Below, piece after piece: positions 54,456 through 62,475 of a stretch of DNA of 64,000 nt. Within the stretch, counting starts at the first letter, position 1; each line of letters begins with the position of its first letter. Below the pieces are notes generated by a model that was not told where the DNA came from, searched no databases, and worked only from the letters and a program-made list of their open reading frames with translations. A program made the position numbers and the translations under genes. Source of the DNA: Micromonospora globbae (GTDB lineage: Bacteria > Actinomycetota > Actinomycetes > Mycobacteriales > Micromonosporaceae); the NCBI RefSeq assembly GCF_003610785.1, contig NZ_RAQQ01000001.1:1-64000 (forward strand), in the 5' to 3' direction.

Positions 54456-56693
54456 ATGTCGGAGACGCCAGCGCCGTCGAGCGGGCCGGCGGCGTCCGGC
54501 GATGTCGTCGAGCTGCGCGTGCACGGGGTCTCCGGGGCGGGTGCCGAGCAGGTCCTGGGACGGCCGCACGCCCACCAGGTCGCCGGTGACCGCAACGGCG
54601 GCTTCTTCCGCCCGCGTCCCGGCTATCCCGACACCGCCGGCCCGGCCGGGGTGACGCTGGAGGCGTACCGCTGGAGCGACCTGCCCTCGGGCACGGCGGT
54701 ACGGACGTTGTCGCTGGTGTTCCTGCTGCCGTTCATGCTCTGCAACGTGGCGGTCTGGATGCGCCCGGACACCCCCCGCTCCCACGCCGCCATGAAGGCG
54801 CTGTGCCGGGTGCTCGGGCTCACGCTGACCGTGCTCTACGTGCTCTCCATCGTCGGAGTCGCCCTGGACCTGGTCGCCTGGCAGTGCATGGCCGTCCCGC
54901 GGTGCGTCAGCAACCGGGACTGGCTCTCCTGGCTGGGCGAGCGGCCGACGGGACAGCGCCTCGCGGTGCTCAGCGTCGTCCCGGCGGCCGCCATCGGCCT
55001 GCTGTGGTGGCTCGGCGCCCGGCCCGGCCGCCCCTTCACCGCCTTCCGGTCGCCGCTGGCGGCCCGGGTCAGCGTGCAGGAGCTGAGTGCCGTGGGCCAG
55101 TGGGACACCGCACCGATCGTGGGCAGACTGCGGTCGATCCACGTCGCGACGGCGTTCGCCACGCTGGACGCGACTCTGCTCGCCGCCCGGGCCCGACCCG
55201 GCTCGTCCGTCGCCGCGCAGGTGCTGGCCCTGGTCGTGGGAGCGCTCCTGCTCGTCTGCGTGGCGTTGGTCTGCGCCCATCGCATGATCGACGAGGCCGA
55301 GCCCGGCGCGCGGGTGGACCGGCTCACCCGCAGCCTGCGCACGGTGGCGTGCGGGTTGACCGTCCTGGTCGTGGTGGTCGTCCTCGTCGACCCCGCGCCG
55401 TGGCCGCCGGGCGTCGGGATGCCCGGGTACGGGGAGACGGTCGCCTCGATCTTCATCACCCAGACGGTGCTGCTGGCCGCCATCGGGCTGCTCGTGCTGC
55501 GCCAGCGTCGAGTGCGGGGCGTCCCGCCGCGCGGGCGTGGCGCCCCGGCGGTCGCGGCCATCGCCACGGGTCTCGCGGTGGCGTTCTCCGCCGAGCTGGT
55601 GTACCGGGTCGCGGACCTGCTCAACCGGAACCAGCCCACCCCGGGTCAGCTCCTGATGAGTCCGCCGGTGGCGTACATGTGGGCCATCTTCGGGTTCGTG
55701 CTGGCGGTGGTCGGCACGCTGGTCGTCGCCGGTCTGGTCACCGTCGTCTCGGGTCGGAGTCGGTTCCGCGACGCCGCCGCCATCGTCGCCCGGGACTTCC
55801 CCGACGCCCCGCCCGAGGCGAACGACCGGCTGCGCCAGGTCGAGCGTGCGATCGCCCGGGCCCGGTTCACCGAGCGGCTGGAGTCGCTCACGGTGGTGTA
55901 CGCGTCCCTCGTCGGGCTCGGCCTGGCCACCAGCGCCTTCGGCTTCATGGGGCACTACCCGGCGGACCTCGTCCAGGGCTACATCGGCGTGCCGGGCGAC
56001 CTGGTGAACTTCCTCGTCGGCGTGGGCAGCTGGGTGATCGCCGGCCTCCTCCTCGGCCTGGTCGTCGGCGGCATCTTCGCGTACCGGACCGCCGAGTTCC
56101 GCCGCTACGTCGGCGTCATCTGGGACCTCGGCACGTTCTGGCCCCGCTCGGCCCACCCGTTCGCCCCGCCCTGCTACGCCGAACGGGCCGTGCCCGAGCT
56201 GGCCCGGCGGATCACCTACCTGACCGGGCGGGGCGACCGCGTCCTGCTCTCCGGGCACAGCCACGGCTCGGTGCTGCTCGCCGCGACCGTGCTCCAGCTC
56301 CCGCCCGAGGTGACCGACCGGGTCGCCCTGCTCACCTACGGCTCGCCGCTGCGTCGGCTCTACGGGCCGCTCTTTCCCGCGTACGTCGGCGAGGAGACCC
56401 TGCGGGAGGTGGGGCGGCGGGTGGGCTGGCGATGGATCAACATCTGGCGGGAGACCGACCAGATCGGCGGCTGGATCTTCTCGCCCCGGCGGCAGGACGA
56501 CCCGGCGCCGGCCGACGACCCGGCGGCGATGGTGGACCGGCGGGAGATCGACCCGCCCGACGTGGTCGTCCCACCGAGCGACAGCGTGCCCCCGCAGATC
56601 CTCGGGCACTGGCCGAACGAGACCGACGCGCGGTTCGTGGCCGCCGTGCGGGAACTGGCCGACCGGCTCCAGGCCGACACCGGCCGGCCGTAG
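54456..56693 (+). CDS. large membrane protein with alpha/beta-hydrolase elements
   Basis: 745 aa, not matched to a named family. The N-terminus VVELRVHGVSGAGAEQVLG (residues 17-35) looks like the first strand and oxyanion HG loop of an alpha/beta hydrolase. About eight membrane helices follow between about 75 and 540. A C-terminal part then carries the nucleophile elbow LLSGHSHGSVLLAATV (Ser602, GxSxG) and LTYGSPLRRLYGPLFP. This suggests a lipase-like hydrolase split by a multi-helix membrane insertion. A lipid or surface-ester substrate is inference only. It is divergent from the receiver-reductase operon (about 160 bp apart). Confidence 0.7.
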   Translation: MSETPAPSSGPAASGDVVELRVHGVSGAGAEQVLGRPHAHQVAGDRNGGFFRPRPGYPDTAGPAGVTLEAYRWSDLPSGTAVRTLSLVFLLPFMLCNVAVWMRPDTPRSHAAMKALCRVLGLTLTVLYVLSIVGVALDLVAWQCMAVPRCVSNRDWLSWLGERPTGQRLAVLSVVPAAAIGLLWWLGARPGRPFTAFRSPLAARVSVQELSAVGQWDTAPIVGRLRSIHVATAFATLDATLLAARARPGSSVAAQVLALVVGALLLVCVALVCAHRMIDEAEPGARVDRLTRSLRTVACGLTVLVVVVVLVDPAPWPPGVGMPGYGETVASIFITQTVLLAAIGLLVLRQRRVRGVPPRGRGAPAVAAIATGLAVAFSAELVYRVADLLNRNQPTPGQLLMSPPVAYMWAIFGFVLAVVGTLVVAGLVTVVSGRSRFRDAAAIVARDFPDAPPEANDRLRQVERAIARARFTERLESLTVVYASLVGLGLATSAFGFMGHYPADLVQGYIGVPGDLVNFLVGVGSWVIAGLLLGLVVGGIFAYRTAEFRRYVGVIWDLGTFWPRSAHPFAPPCYAERAVPELARRITYLTGRGDRVLLSGHSHGSVLLAATVLQLPPEVTDRVALLTYGSPLRRLYGPLFPAYVGEETLREVGRRVGWRWINIWRETDQIGGWIFSPRRQDDPAPADDPAAMVDRREIDPPDVVVPPSDSVPPQILGHWPNETDARFVAAVRELADRLQADTGRP

Positions 56694-56709
56694 CCCCGCA
56701 CCGGCCGGG

Positions 56710-57123
56710 TCAGCGCGCCGCCGGCACAGCGGCGGTGACCTCGACCTCGATCACCGCCCCGGGCAGGAAGAGCCGGCTCACCTCGACGGTGGTGCTGGCC
56801 GGTGGTGGCGTGGCCGTGAAGAGCCGGCGCCGGACGGCCGCGTACCCGGGCAGGTCGTCGAGGTCGGTGAGGAAGCTGCGGATGTGCAGCACGTCGGCGA
56901 GGCTCGCCCCGTGCCCGGCGAGCACGCCGCCGACGATCTCGAAGATCCGTTCGGACTGCGCGACGACGTCGCCCGGCGCGACCACGTGGCCGTCGTCGTC
57001 GACGCCGACCTGCCCGGCGAGGAGGAGCAGCGCGCCGCCGCCGACGTCGAGCCGGGCCACGTGGGCGAACCGGTCGCCGAAGGGCGCGGCGACGGTGCGG
57101 GGGTTGTCGAGGGTGGGTCTCAC
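56710..57123 (-). CDS. RidA/YjgF-family protein
   Basis: 137 aa with the YjgF core: LLLAGQVGVDDDGHVVAPGD, AQSERIFEIVGGVLAGHGASLADVLHIRSFLTD in parts, and RLFLPGAVIEVEVTAAVP. RidA proteins deaminate reactive enamine/imine intermediates, but many paralogues have other roles. Its start overlaps the stop of the dehydrogenase gene by 4 bp, so the two are co-translated, and it may process a product of that enzyme. Confidence 0.85.
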   Translation of the reverse strand: MRPTLDNPRTVAAPFGDRFAHVARLDVGGGALLLLAGQVGVDDDGHVVAPGDVVAQSERIFEIVGGVLAGHGASLADVLHIRSFLTDLDDLPGYAAVRRRLFTATPPPASTTVEVSRLFLPGAVIEVEVTAAVPAAR

Positions 57124-57941
57124 AGGAGTTCTCCGTTGGTCAGGGTGGCGATGTCGGCGGTCGGGTCGGGTGCGGCGGCCAGGGCCGCCCGGGCGGCGTG
57201 GACCAGGGGCGCGGGAGCGCCGGCCAGCGCGGTGAGGACGAGGCCCAGGTCCTTGTCGGCCAGCGTGATCGGGAAGTCGGCGTCCGCGCTGGTGGCCCGG
57301 GCGACGGCGGCGCCGAGCGGACCGCCGCCGAGCAGGTCCAGGGCGCTGTCCCGGTCGATCCCGACGGCCCCCGCCACGGCGAGCGCGTCGGCGACCCCGG
57401 CGACCCCGATCAGCAGCGCGGCGTTGAGCACGAGCTTGGCGGCCGCCCCGCTGCCGGTGGGGCCCAGGTGCCGTACGGCGCCGAGCGCCTCCAGCACCGG
57501 GCGGACCCGCGCGACGGCCGCGGCCGGGCCGCCCGCGTACACCCGCAGGCGTCCGGCCGCCGCGGCCGACACGCTCCCGGCCACCGGGGCGTCCACGAGG
57601 TCCACACCGTCGGGGAGCCGGCCGGCCACGGCCCGGACGGCCTCCGGTCCGATGGTGGACATCTCGACGAGGCAGGCGCCCGGGGCGAGGCCCGGGGCGG
57701 CGCCGCCCGGTCCGAACAGGACGGCGTCGACGGCGGCCGGATCGGCCAGCATCGTGACGGTGACGTCGGCTCCGGCGACGGCCTCGGCGGGCGAGTCGGC
57801 CACCTGCCCACCGGCCGCCCGCAGGGGGTCGGTACGGGCGGCCGTGCGGTTCCAGACCGTCACCGGGTGCCCGGCGGCGAGCAGGCGGCGGGCGATGGAC
57901 GCGCCCATCCGTCCGGCGCCGAGTACGGCGATCTTCAGCAT
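57120..57941 (-). CDS. NAD(P)-dependent beta-hydroxyacid dehydrogenase family protein
   Basis: 273 aa from the ATG at 57941 (MLKIAVLGAGRMGASIARRLL). The Rossmann GxGxxG is at the start, then VTVWNRTAAR, the substrate motif DAPVAGSVSAAAAGRL, the catalytic-Lys helix GSGAAAKLVLNAALL and DKDLGLVL. This is the 3-hydroxyisobutyrate dehydrogenase/tartronate semialdehyde reductase/imine reductase-like family; substrate unknown. It overlaps ridA by 4 bp and is divergent from the LysR gene, its probable regulator. Confidence 0.88.
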   Translation of the reverse strand: MLKIAVLGAGRMGASIARRLLAAGHPVTVWNRTAARTDPLRAAGGQVADSPAEAVAGADVTVTMLADPAAVDAVLFGPGGAAPGLAPGACLVEMSTIGPEAVRAVAGRLPDGVDLVDAPVAGSVSAAAAGRLRVYAGGPAAAVARVRPVLEALGAVRHLGPTGSGAAAKLVLNAALLIGVAGVADALAVAGAVGIDRDSALDLLGGGPLGAAVARATSADADFPITLADKDLGLVLTALAGAPAPLVHAARAALAAAPDPTADIATLTNGELL

Positions 57942-57978
57942 GCCCGGAACGCTATGCCGCTCCGCGCGATGCGACCAG

Positions 57979-58029
57979 TGAATGATGTTCATGGCTGGCA
58001 TGCGTGTGCCGCATGGCAGCGGCTATCGT
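57979..58029 (+). promoter_or_regulatory. LysR-type operator and leaderless promoter
   Basis: The perfect inverted repeat CATGCG-TGTGC-CGCATG (57999-58015) contains a T-N11-A LysR box. A weaker TGAA-N5-TTCA lies at 57979-57991. TATCGT (58024-58029) is 6 nt from the lysR ATG at 58036, so the palindrome covers the -35 region of that promoter and sits between the two divergent genes. Confidence 0.65.
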
Positions 58030-58035
58030 CGCGGC

Positions 58036-58929
58036 ATGCAGATCGAGGCGCTCGACGTGCTGCGCACCGTCGTCCGGCACGGATCCATCACGGGGGCCGC
58101 CCGCGAGCTGCGCTACACCCAGTCGGCGGTGTCCCGGCAGATCGCGGCGCTCGAGGCGGAGTTCGGGGTGGTGCTCTTCGACCGGTTGCCGCGGGGCGTG
58201 GCGCTCACCGAGGAGGGGCGGCGGCTCCTCCCCCACGTCGAGGCCGTCCTCGACCGGCTCACCACGGCCCGCCGCGAGTTGGACGCGCTGCGCGGGCTGG
58301 GTGGCGGGCGGCTGCGGGTGGGCGCCTTCCCGACCGCGGTGGCCGCGCTGGTCCCCCGCGCCCTGGCGGCGTTCCGGGCCGCGCACCCCCAGGTCGGCCT
58401 CTCACTCGTGGAGGGGCGTACGCCGGCCCTGCTGGAGCGGCTGCTCGCCGGTGACGCGGACGTCGCCGTGGTGAGCGCACCCCCGGACCAGCCGCTCGAC
58501 GCCGAGCGGTTCGACCTGCACCACCTGCTCGACGAACGTCTGCTCGTCGCGGTGCCCCGGCGGCATCCACTGGCCGGCCGCGACACGGTCCGGTTGGCCG
58601 AGCTGGCCGGCGAGTGCTTCATCGCCGGGTCGGCGGACGGGGCCGACCCGTTGATGCGGGCCGCCATGCCGCCGGGTTTCCGGCCCCGCATCGACATCGT
58701 CTCCGCCGACTGGACCGGGAAGCTGGGCTGCGTGGCGGCCGGGCTGGGCGTCGCGCTCGTGCCCGCCCTGGCCGTCCGGGCCGCCCCGGCGGACCTCGCC
58801 CTGCTGCGGCTGCACCCCGACGACGCGCCGGCGCGGCGGGTGTACGCGGCCACGGTGGCCCACCGGCACCGCGCCCCGGCCGCAGCGGCGCTGCTCCCCG
58901 TCCTGACCAAGGTGGCCACAACCCTATGA
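58036..58929 (+). CDS. LysR-family transcriptional regulator
   Basis: 297 aa: MQIEALDVLRTVVRHGSITGAARELRYTQSAVSRQIAALE in parts is the LysR winged HTH, with LFDRLPRGVALTEEGRRLL after it. The effector domain (about 95-290) is of the periplasmic-binding type (RLRVGAFPTAVAALVPRAL, CVAAGLGVALVPALAV). It is divergent from the dehydrogenase/ridA operon and very likely controls it. The palindrome on its own promoter also suggests autorepression. I chose the ATG at 58036 over upstream starts because the conserved LysR N-terminus begins there. Confidence 0.9.
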   Translation: MQIEALDVLRTVVRHGSITGAARELRYTQSAVSRQIAALEAEFGVVLFDRLPRGVALTEEGRRLLPHVEAVLDRLTTARRELDALRGLGGGRLRVGAFPTAVAALVPRALAAFRAAHPQVGLSLVEGRTPALLERLLAGDADVAVVSAPPDQPLDAERFDLHHLLDERLLVAVPRRHPLAGRDTVRLAELAGECFIAGSADGADPLMRAAMPPGFRPRIDIVSADWTGKLGCVAAGLGVALVPALAVRAAPADLALLRLHPDDAPARRVYAATVAHRHRAPAAAALLPVLTKVATTL

Positions 58930-58952
58930 CCCCGGACCCCCGCGGCCGATCT

Positions 58953-59032
58953 CCCCGCGATCTTGCAGTTTCTGCCCCGGCGTTTCGGGCGTAACGGCGC
59001 AGAACAGGGACCGAAAGTGCAAGATCGCGGGG
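58953..59032. repeat. long imperfect hairpin between lysR and smpB
   Basis: CCCCGCGATCTTGCA (58953-58967) pairs with TGCAAGATCGCGGGG (59018-59032); pairing continues to 20 bp with one mismatch. The 40-nt interior contains further GC-rich complementarity. It looks like a dispersed REP-like element that also serves as the lysR terminator. Confidence 0.75.
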
Positions 59033-59063
59033 GAAAGGGCGGGGCGCGGATATCCTTCGCCGG

Positions 59064-59555
59064 GTGAACGCCTCCCGGCAGCCGTCGCGCCAGCTGATCG
59101 CCTCGAACAAGAAGGCGCGGCACGACTACACGATCCTCAAGACGTACGAGGCCGGCATCGTGCTGGTGGGCACCGAGGTCAAGTCGCTGCGGGAGGGACG
59201 CGCGTCGCTGGTCGACGCGTTCGCCCAGGAGCGCAACGGCGAAATCATGCTGTACGGGCTGCACATCGCCGAGTACGGCTTCGGCAGCTGGACCAACCAC
59301 CAGCCGCGGCGCACCCGGAAGCTGCTGCTGCACCGCGTGGAGATCGAGCGGATCCTCGCGAAGACCCGCGAGGGCGGCATCACGCTGGTGCCCCTGTCGA
59401 TGTACTTCGAGAACGGCTGGGCCAAGGTCGAGCTGGCGCTGGCGCGGGGCCGCCGCTCGTACGACAAGCGCCAGGCGCTCGCCGAGCGCGACGCCAACCG
59501 CGAGATCGCCCGGGAGATGGGCCGACACCTCAAGGGTCGTACGCGCCGGTCCTGA
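59064..59555 (+). CDS. smpB: SsrA-binding protein SmpB
   Basis: 163 aa: [37 protein letters not shown] in parts, then [40 protein letters not shown] and the basic tail [20 protein letters not shown]. SmpB binds tmRNA and recruits it to stalled ribosomes for trans-translation. The GTG is 7 nt after TATCCT (59051-59056), so it is probably leaderless. In many actinomycetes smpB follows ftsX; here a LysR gene precedes it. No tmRNA gene is recognisable downstream in this window. Confidence 0.95.
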   Translation: MNASRQPSRQLIASNKKARHDYTILKTYEAGIVLVGTEVKSLREGRASLVDAFAQERNGEIMLYGLHIAEYGFGSWTNHQPRRTRKLLLHRVEIERILAKTREGGITLVPLSMYFENGWAKVELALARGRRSYDKRQALAERDANREIAREMGRHLKGRTRRS

Positions 59556-59863
59556 CCGCGTCCCGCCACCGCCGGCGCCGGGGATCCACCGCTGCCGGCC
59601 TCCTGCCTCACGGCCGGTCGTTGCCGCCGCGCGTGCCACCGCCCGTCCGCCGGTCGGCACCGCTACCCGCCGCGCGTGCCACCGCCCGTCCGCCGGTCGG
59701 CACCGCTACCCGTCGGTCGACGCCGCTACCCGTCGGTCGACGCTGCCCCGCCCGTCGGTCGCACCGGCCCCGCCCGGCCGGCGCGTCGGCGTGTCCCGGG
59801 CCGGCGCGCCGACGGGCGGTTGACCGTCCTCCTCCATCGTGCTGTGCTCGGACCACGACCGTT
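59556..59863. repeat. gene-free gap with 43-bp and 20-bp tandem repeats
   Basis: After smpB about 300 bp carry no credible gene. A 43-bp unit (begins CGCCGCGCGTGCCACC) is perfectly duplicated at 59625-59667 and 59668-59710. It is followed directly by a 20-bp unit (begins CGTCGGTCGACG) at 59711-59730 and, diverging at its end, 59731-59750. Confidence 0.85.
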
Positions 59864-59888
59864 ATTGGAAACGGTTGTCGTTTCGAAT
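59864..59888 (+). promoter_or_regulatory. Zur/Fur-like palindrome upstream of the SCO5389-family gene
   Basis: The perfect arms GAAACG and CGTTTC flank GTTGT (59868-59884). With the flanking ATTG and GAAT bases the symmetry spans 25 bp with one mismatch pair. The arrangement GAAAC-N7-GTTTC resembles actinobacterial zinc-uptake-regulator boxes. It lies 12 bp before the ATG at 59900, overlapping the start of the likely transcript. Confidence 0.5.
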
Positions 59889-59899
59889 GGAGGATGACC

Positions 59900-60292
59900 A
59901 TGTCCCTCACCGTCCCACCGGCCCTGCTCGACACCGCCCAGCGGGGCCCGGTCGACGACGCCGACTTCGTCGCGTGCGTCCGCGATTCGCTGCCGTACGC
60001 CTGGCAGACCGTGAGCCGCGTGGTCGCCGAACTCGACGCCACCGGGGCCGAGCACGCCGACGACGCGCTGCCCCCGCCGACCGAGGCCGAGCGCGGCCAG
60101 TTGCTCCGGGCGCTCGCGAGCGACGCCATCCGCGGCGGCCTGGAGCGGCACTTCGGCGTGCGACTGGCCTTCCAGAACTGCCACCGGGTGGCCGCGTTCC
60201 GCCCGGCGGCCGTCGACTCGGCGGCCTACCGCGACTTCGTCTCGCCCCGGGGCCAGCTGCTCAACCAGTCGCCCGAACTGCGCAACTGCTGA
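59900..60292 (+). CDS. SCO5389-family protein
   Basis: 130 aa from the ATG at 59900 (GGAGG ends 6 nt upstream). The sequence SLTVPPALLDTAQRG, then FVACVRDSLPYAWQTVSRVV, RGQLLRALASDAIRGGLERHFGVRLAFQNCHRVA in parts and GQLLNQSPELRNC matches my recollection of the conserved actinomycete SCO5389 family. No function is known to me. Conserved Cys/His in FQNCHR and the terminal Cys could bind a metal, which would fit the Zur-like palindrome over its promoter. A hairpin terminator follows at once. Confidence 0.75.
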   Translation: MSLTVPPALLDTAQRGPVDDADFVACVRDSLPYAWQTVSRVVAELDATGAEHADDALPPPTEAERGQLLRALASDAIRGGLERHFGVRLAFQNCHRVAAFRPAAVDSAAYRDFVSPRGQLLNQSPELRNC

Positions 60293-60299
60293 TGCGCAC

Positions 60300-60333
60300 G
60301 CCCGCCGTCCCTGCGCTGGCAAGGACGGCGGGC
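60300..60333. terminator. 11-bp stem hairpin after the SCO5389-family gene
   Basis: GCCCGCCGTCC (60300-60310) pairs with GGACGGCGGGC (60323-60333) around a 12-nt loop, 8 bp after the stop. Confidence 0.8.
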
Positions 60334-60343
60334 CTACGCGATT

Positions 60344-60428
60344 CGCAGTTGCGGCATCGTGTCGCCATCGCACCTCGCATCTGCGAGGAAGTCGGCCCCT
60401 TGGCCTCCGCAGCTGCGGAGGCTAGGGT
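60344..60428 (+). promoter_or_regulatory. three evenly spaced CGCANNTGCG operators on the molybdate operon promoter
   Basis: CGCAGTTGCG (60344-60353), CGCATCTGCG (60376-60385) and CGCAGCTGCG (60408-60417) lie exactly 32 bp apart. The second and third extend to longer palindromes (60373-60388 and a perfect 20 bp at 60403-60422). A promoter TTGGCC (60400-60405), 17 bp, TAGGGT (60423-60428) is interleaved: the third palindrome fills its spacer. The GTG of the regulator gene follows 6 nt after the -10. Confidence 0.75.
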
Positions 60429-60434
60429 GCTCCC

Positions 60435-60860
60435 GTGGGATCGTTCCGGATCGGGGAGGCCGCCGAACTGCTCGGCGTCAGCGCGGACACGGTCCGCCGG
60501 TGGATCGACGCCGGCCGGTTGCCGGCCGGCCGCGACGAGCACGGGCACCGCGTGATCGCCGGTGTCGACCTGGCCGCCTTCGCCCGCGGTCAGGGCGCGG
60601 ACCCGGCCGAGGGCGCCGAGTCCTCGTCGGCCCGCAACCGGCTGCGCGGCATCGTGGTCAACGTCGTGAAGGACACGGTGATGGCGCAGGTCGACATCCA
60701 GGCCGGGCCGTTCCGGATCGTGTCGCTCATGAGCCGGGAGGCGGCCGACGAGCTGGATCTCCAGGTCGGGTCGGTGGCCGTCGCGGTCATCAAGTCGACC
60801 ACGGTCGTGGTCGAGCGGGCCGCCCCGGCGGCCGGAGCGCGGGGCAGGGCCGGCGCGTGA
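60435..60860 (+). CDS. HTH-TOBE molybdate-responsive regulator
   Basis: 141 aa. Residues 1-50 are a MerR/excisionase-like HTH (FRIGEAAELLGVSADTVRRWIDAGRLPAGRDEHGHRVI in parts). Residues about 68-132 are a Mop/TOBE domain (ARNRLRGIVVNVVKDTVMAQVDIQAGPFRIVSLMSREAADEL in parts), which binds molybdate or tungstate. This compact architecture is the actinobacterial counterpart of ModE. Its stop overlaps modA (GTGA), so it is the first gene of the molybdate operon. It probably binds the CGCANNTGCG array on its own promoter. The start is leaderless by sequence. Confidence 0.88.
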   Translation: MGSFRIGEAAELLGVSADTVRRWIDAGRLPAGRDEHGHRVIAGVDLAAFARGQGADPAEGAESSSARNRLRGIVVNVVKDTVMAQVDIQAGPFRIVSLMSREAADELDLQVGSVAVAVIKSTTVVVERAAPAAGARGRAGA

Positions 60861-61639
60861 GGCGGGCACGGGTCCGCGCGACGGTGGCCACCGCGCTGGC
60901 GGTCGCCGTGGCGGCGAGCGGTTGCGGCGGTGGCGACAGCCCGGGCGGCGGCGGGTCCGGGACCTCCGGCACCGTGACGGTCTTCGCCGCGGCGTCGCTG
61001 ACCGAGTCCTTCACCCGTATCGGCGATGACTTCGAGGCCGCCAACCCGGGCACCACGGTCGTGTTCAACTTCGGTGGCAGTTCCGGCCTCGCCACCCAGA
61101 TCAACGAGGGCGCGCCGGCCGACGTGTTCGCCGCGGCCGCGCCCCGGAACATGGCGACCGTCACCGACGCCGGCAACGCCGACGGCACGCCGAGCGTCTT
61201 CGCCCGCAACCAGTTGGTGATCGCGGTGGCCCGGGGCAACCCCAGGGGGATCCGCGGCCTCGCCGACCTGACGCGGCCCGGAACGGCGGTGGCGGTCTGC
61301 GCCGAGCAGGTGCCGTGCGGGGCGGCCGCGCGGACGGCCCTGGACGCCGCGTCGGTGGACCTGACCCCGGTCACCCTCGAACAGGACGTGAAGGGCGCCC
61401 TCGCCAAGGTACGGCTCGGCGAGGTCGACGCGGCACTCGTCTACCGCACCGACGCGGCGGCGGCCGACGACGACGTCAGCGCCGTCGAGTTCCCCGAGTC
61501 GGCCCGCGCCGTCAACGACTACCCGATCGTCGCCCTCGCGGACGCGCCGAACCCGGCCGGCGCGCGGGCCTTCGTCGCGTACGTCCGCTCCGACGCCGGC
61601 CGGGCCGTGCTCACCGGGGCGGGTTTCCAGACGCCGTGA
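60857..61639 (+). CDS. modA: molybdate ABC transporter substrate-binding lipoprotein ModA
   Basis: 260 aa from the GTG at 60857, which overlaps the regulator stop by 4 bp. The lipobox is AASGC (Cys23). The mature protein shows TVFAAASLTESFTRIGDDFEAANPG in parts, FNFGGSSGLATQINEGAPADVFAAA, KVRLGEVDAALVYRTDA and FVAYVRSDAGRAVLTGAGF, all typical ModA marks with the Ser residues that bind the oxyanion. It captures molybdate outside the cell for ModBC. Confidence 0.93.
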   Translation: MRRARVRATVATALAVAVAASGCGGGDSPGGGGSGTSGTVTVFAAASLTESFTRIGDDFEAANPGTTVVFNFGGSSGLATQINEGAPADVFAAAAPRNMATVTDAGNADGTPSVFARNQLVIAVARGNPRGIRGLADLTRPGTAVAVCAEQVPCGAAARTALDAASVDLTPVTLEQDVKGALAKVRLGEVDAALVYRTDAAAADDDVSAVEFPESARAVNDYPIVALADAPNPAGARAFVAYVRSDAGRAVLTGAGFQTP

Positions 61640-62475
61640 CCGCGACCCGCGACGCCCCGCCCGCCGCGCCGGCCGTCCGGCGTACGCCCTCGCGGCGCAC
61701 CCGGATCCCCCTGCCGCTGCTGCTCCCCGCCGCGCTCGGCCTGCTCTTCCTCGTCCTGCCGCTGGGTGGACTGCTCGTCCGTACGCCGTGGTCCACCCTG
61801 CCGCAGCGCCTCACCGAGCCGGGCGCGTTGACGGCGCTGCGGCTGTCGTTGCAGACGGCGACGCTGGCCACCGGCCTCTGCCTGCTGCTCGGCGTCCCCC
61901 TGGCGTGGCTGCTCGCCCGCGTCGAGTTCCCCGGCCGGCGGATCGTCCGCGCCCTGGTCACCGTGCCCCTGGTGCTGCCGCCGGTGGTCGGCGGGGTCGC
62001 GCTGCTGCTCGTCTTCGGGCGCCGGGGGCTGCTCGGCGGCTGGCTCGACGCGACGTTCGGGATCACCCTGCCGTTCACCACCGCCGGGGTGGTGCTCGCG
62101 GAGGCGTTCGTGGCGATGCCGTTCCTCGTGATCGCCGTCGAGGGGGCGCTGCGGGCCGCCGACCCGCGCTACGAGGAGGCGGCGGCCACCCTGGGCGCCG
62201 GCCGGTGGACGACCTTCACCCGTGTCACGCTCCCGCTGGTCGCGCCGGGCCTCGCCGCCGGCGCGGTGCTGTGCTGGGCGCGGGCGCTCGGCGAGTTCGG
62301 CGCCACCATCACGTTCGCCGGCAACTACCCCGGCCGGACGCAGACGATGCCACTCGCCGTCTACCTGGCGCTGGAGACCGACCTCGAGGCCGCCATCGTG
62401 CTCAGCGTCGTGCTGCTGGCCGTCTCCGTCACCATCCTCGCGGCGCTGCGCGACCGCTGGATCAGTGCGCCGTGA
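61636..62475 (+). CDS. modB: molybdate ABC transporter permease ModB
   Basis: 279 aa from the GTG at 61636 (4-bp overlap with modA). About six membrane helices; the ModB/CysT pattern is clear (LPQRLTEPGALTALRLSLQTA, VPLVLPPVVGGVALLL, GLLGGWLDATFGITLPFTTAGVVLAEAFVAMPF in parts) with the EAA loop YEEAAATLGAGRWTTFTRVTLPL and ALGEFGATITFAGNYPGRTQTMPLAVY in parts. It forms the channel for molybdate. Confidence 0.93.
   Translation: MTATRDAPPAAPAVRRTPSRRTRIPLPLLLPAALGLLFLVLPLGGLLVRTPWSTLPQRLTEPGALTALRLSLQTATLATGLCLLLGVPLAWLLARVEFPGRRIVRALVTVPLVLPPVVGGVALLLVFGRRGLLGGWLDATFGITLPFTTAGVVLAEAFVAMPFLVIAVEGALRAADPRYEEAAATLGAGRWTTFTRVTLPLVAPGLAAGAVLCWARALGEFGATITFAGNYPGRTQTMPLAVYLALETDLEAAIVLSVVLLAVSVTILAALRDRWISAP

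Noticed and set aside
59556..59900. tmRNA (ssrA) downstream of smpB
   Set aside because: No tmRNA 5' or 3' end signature or tag sequence was seen; the gap consists of tandem repeats.
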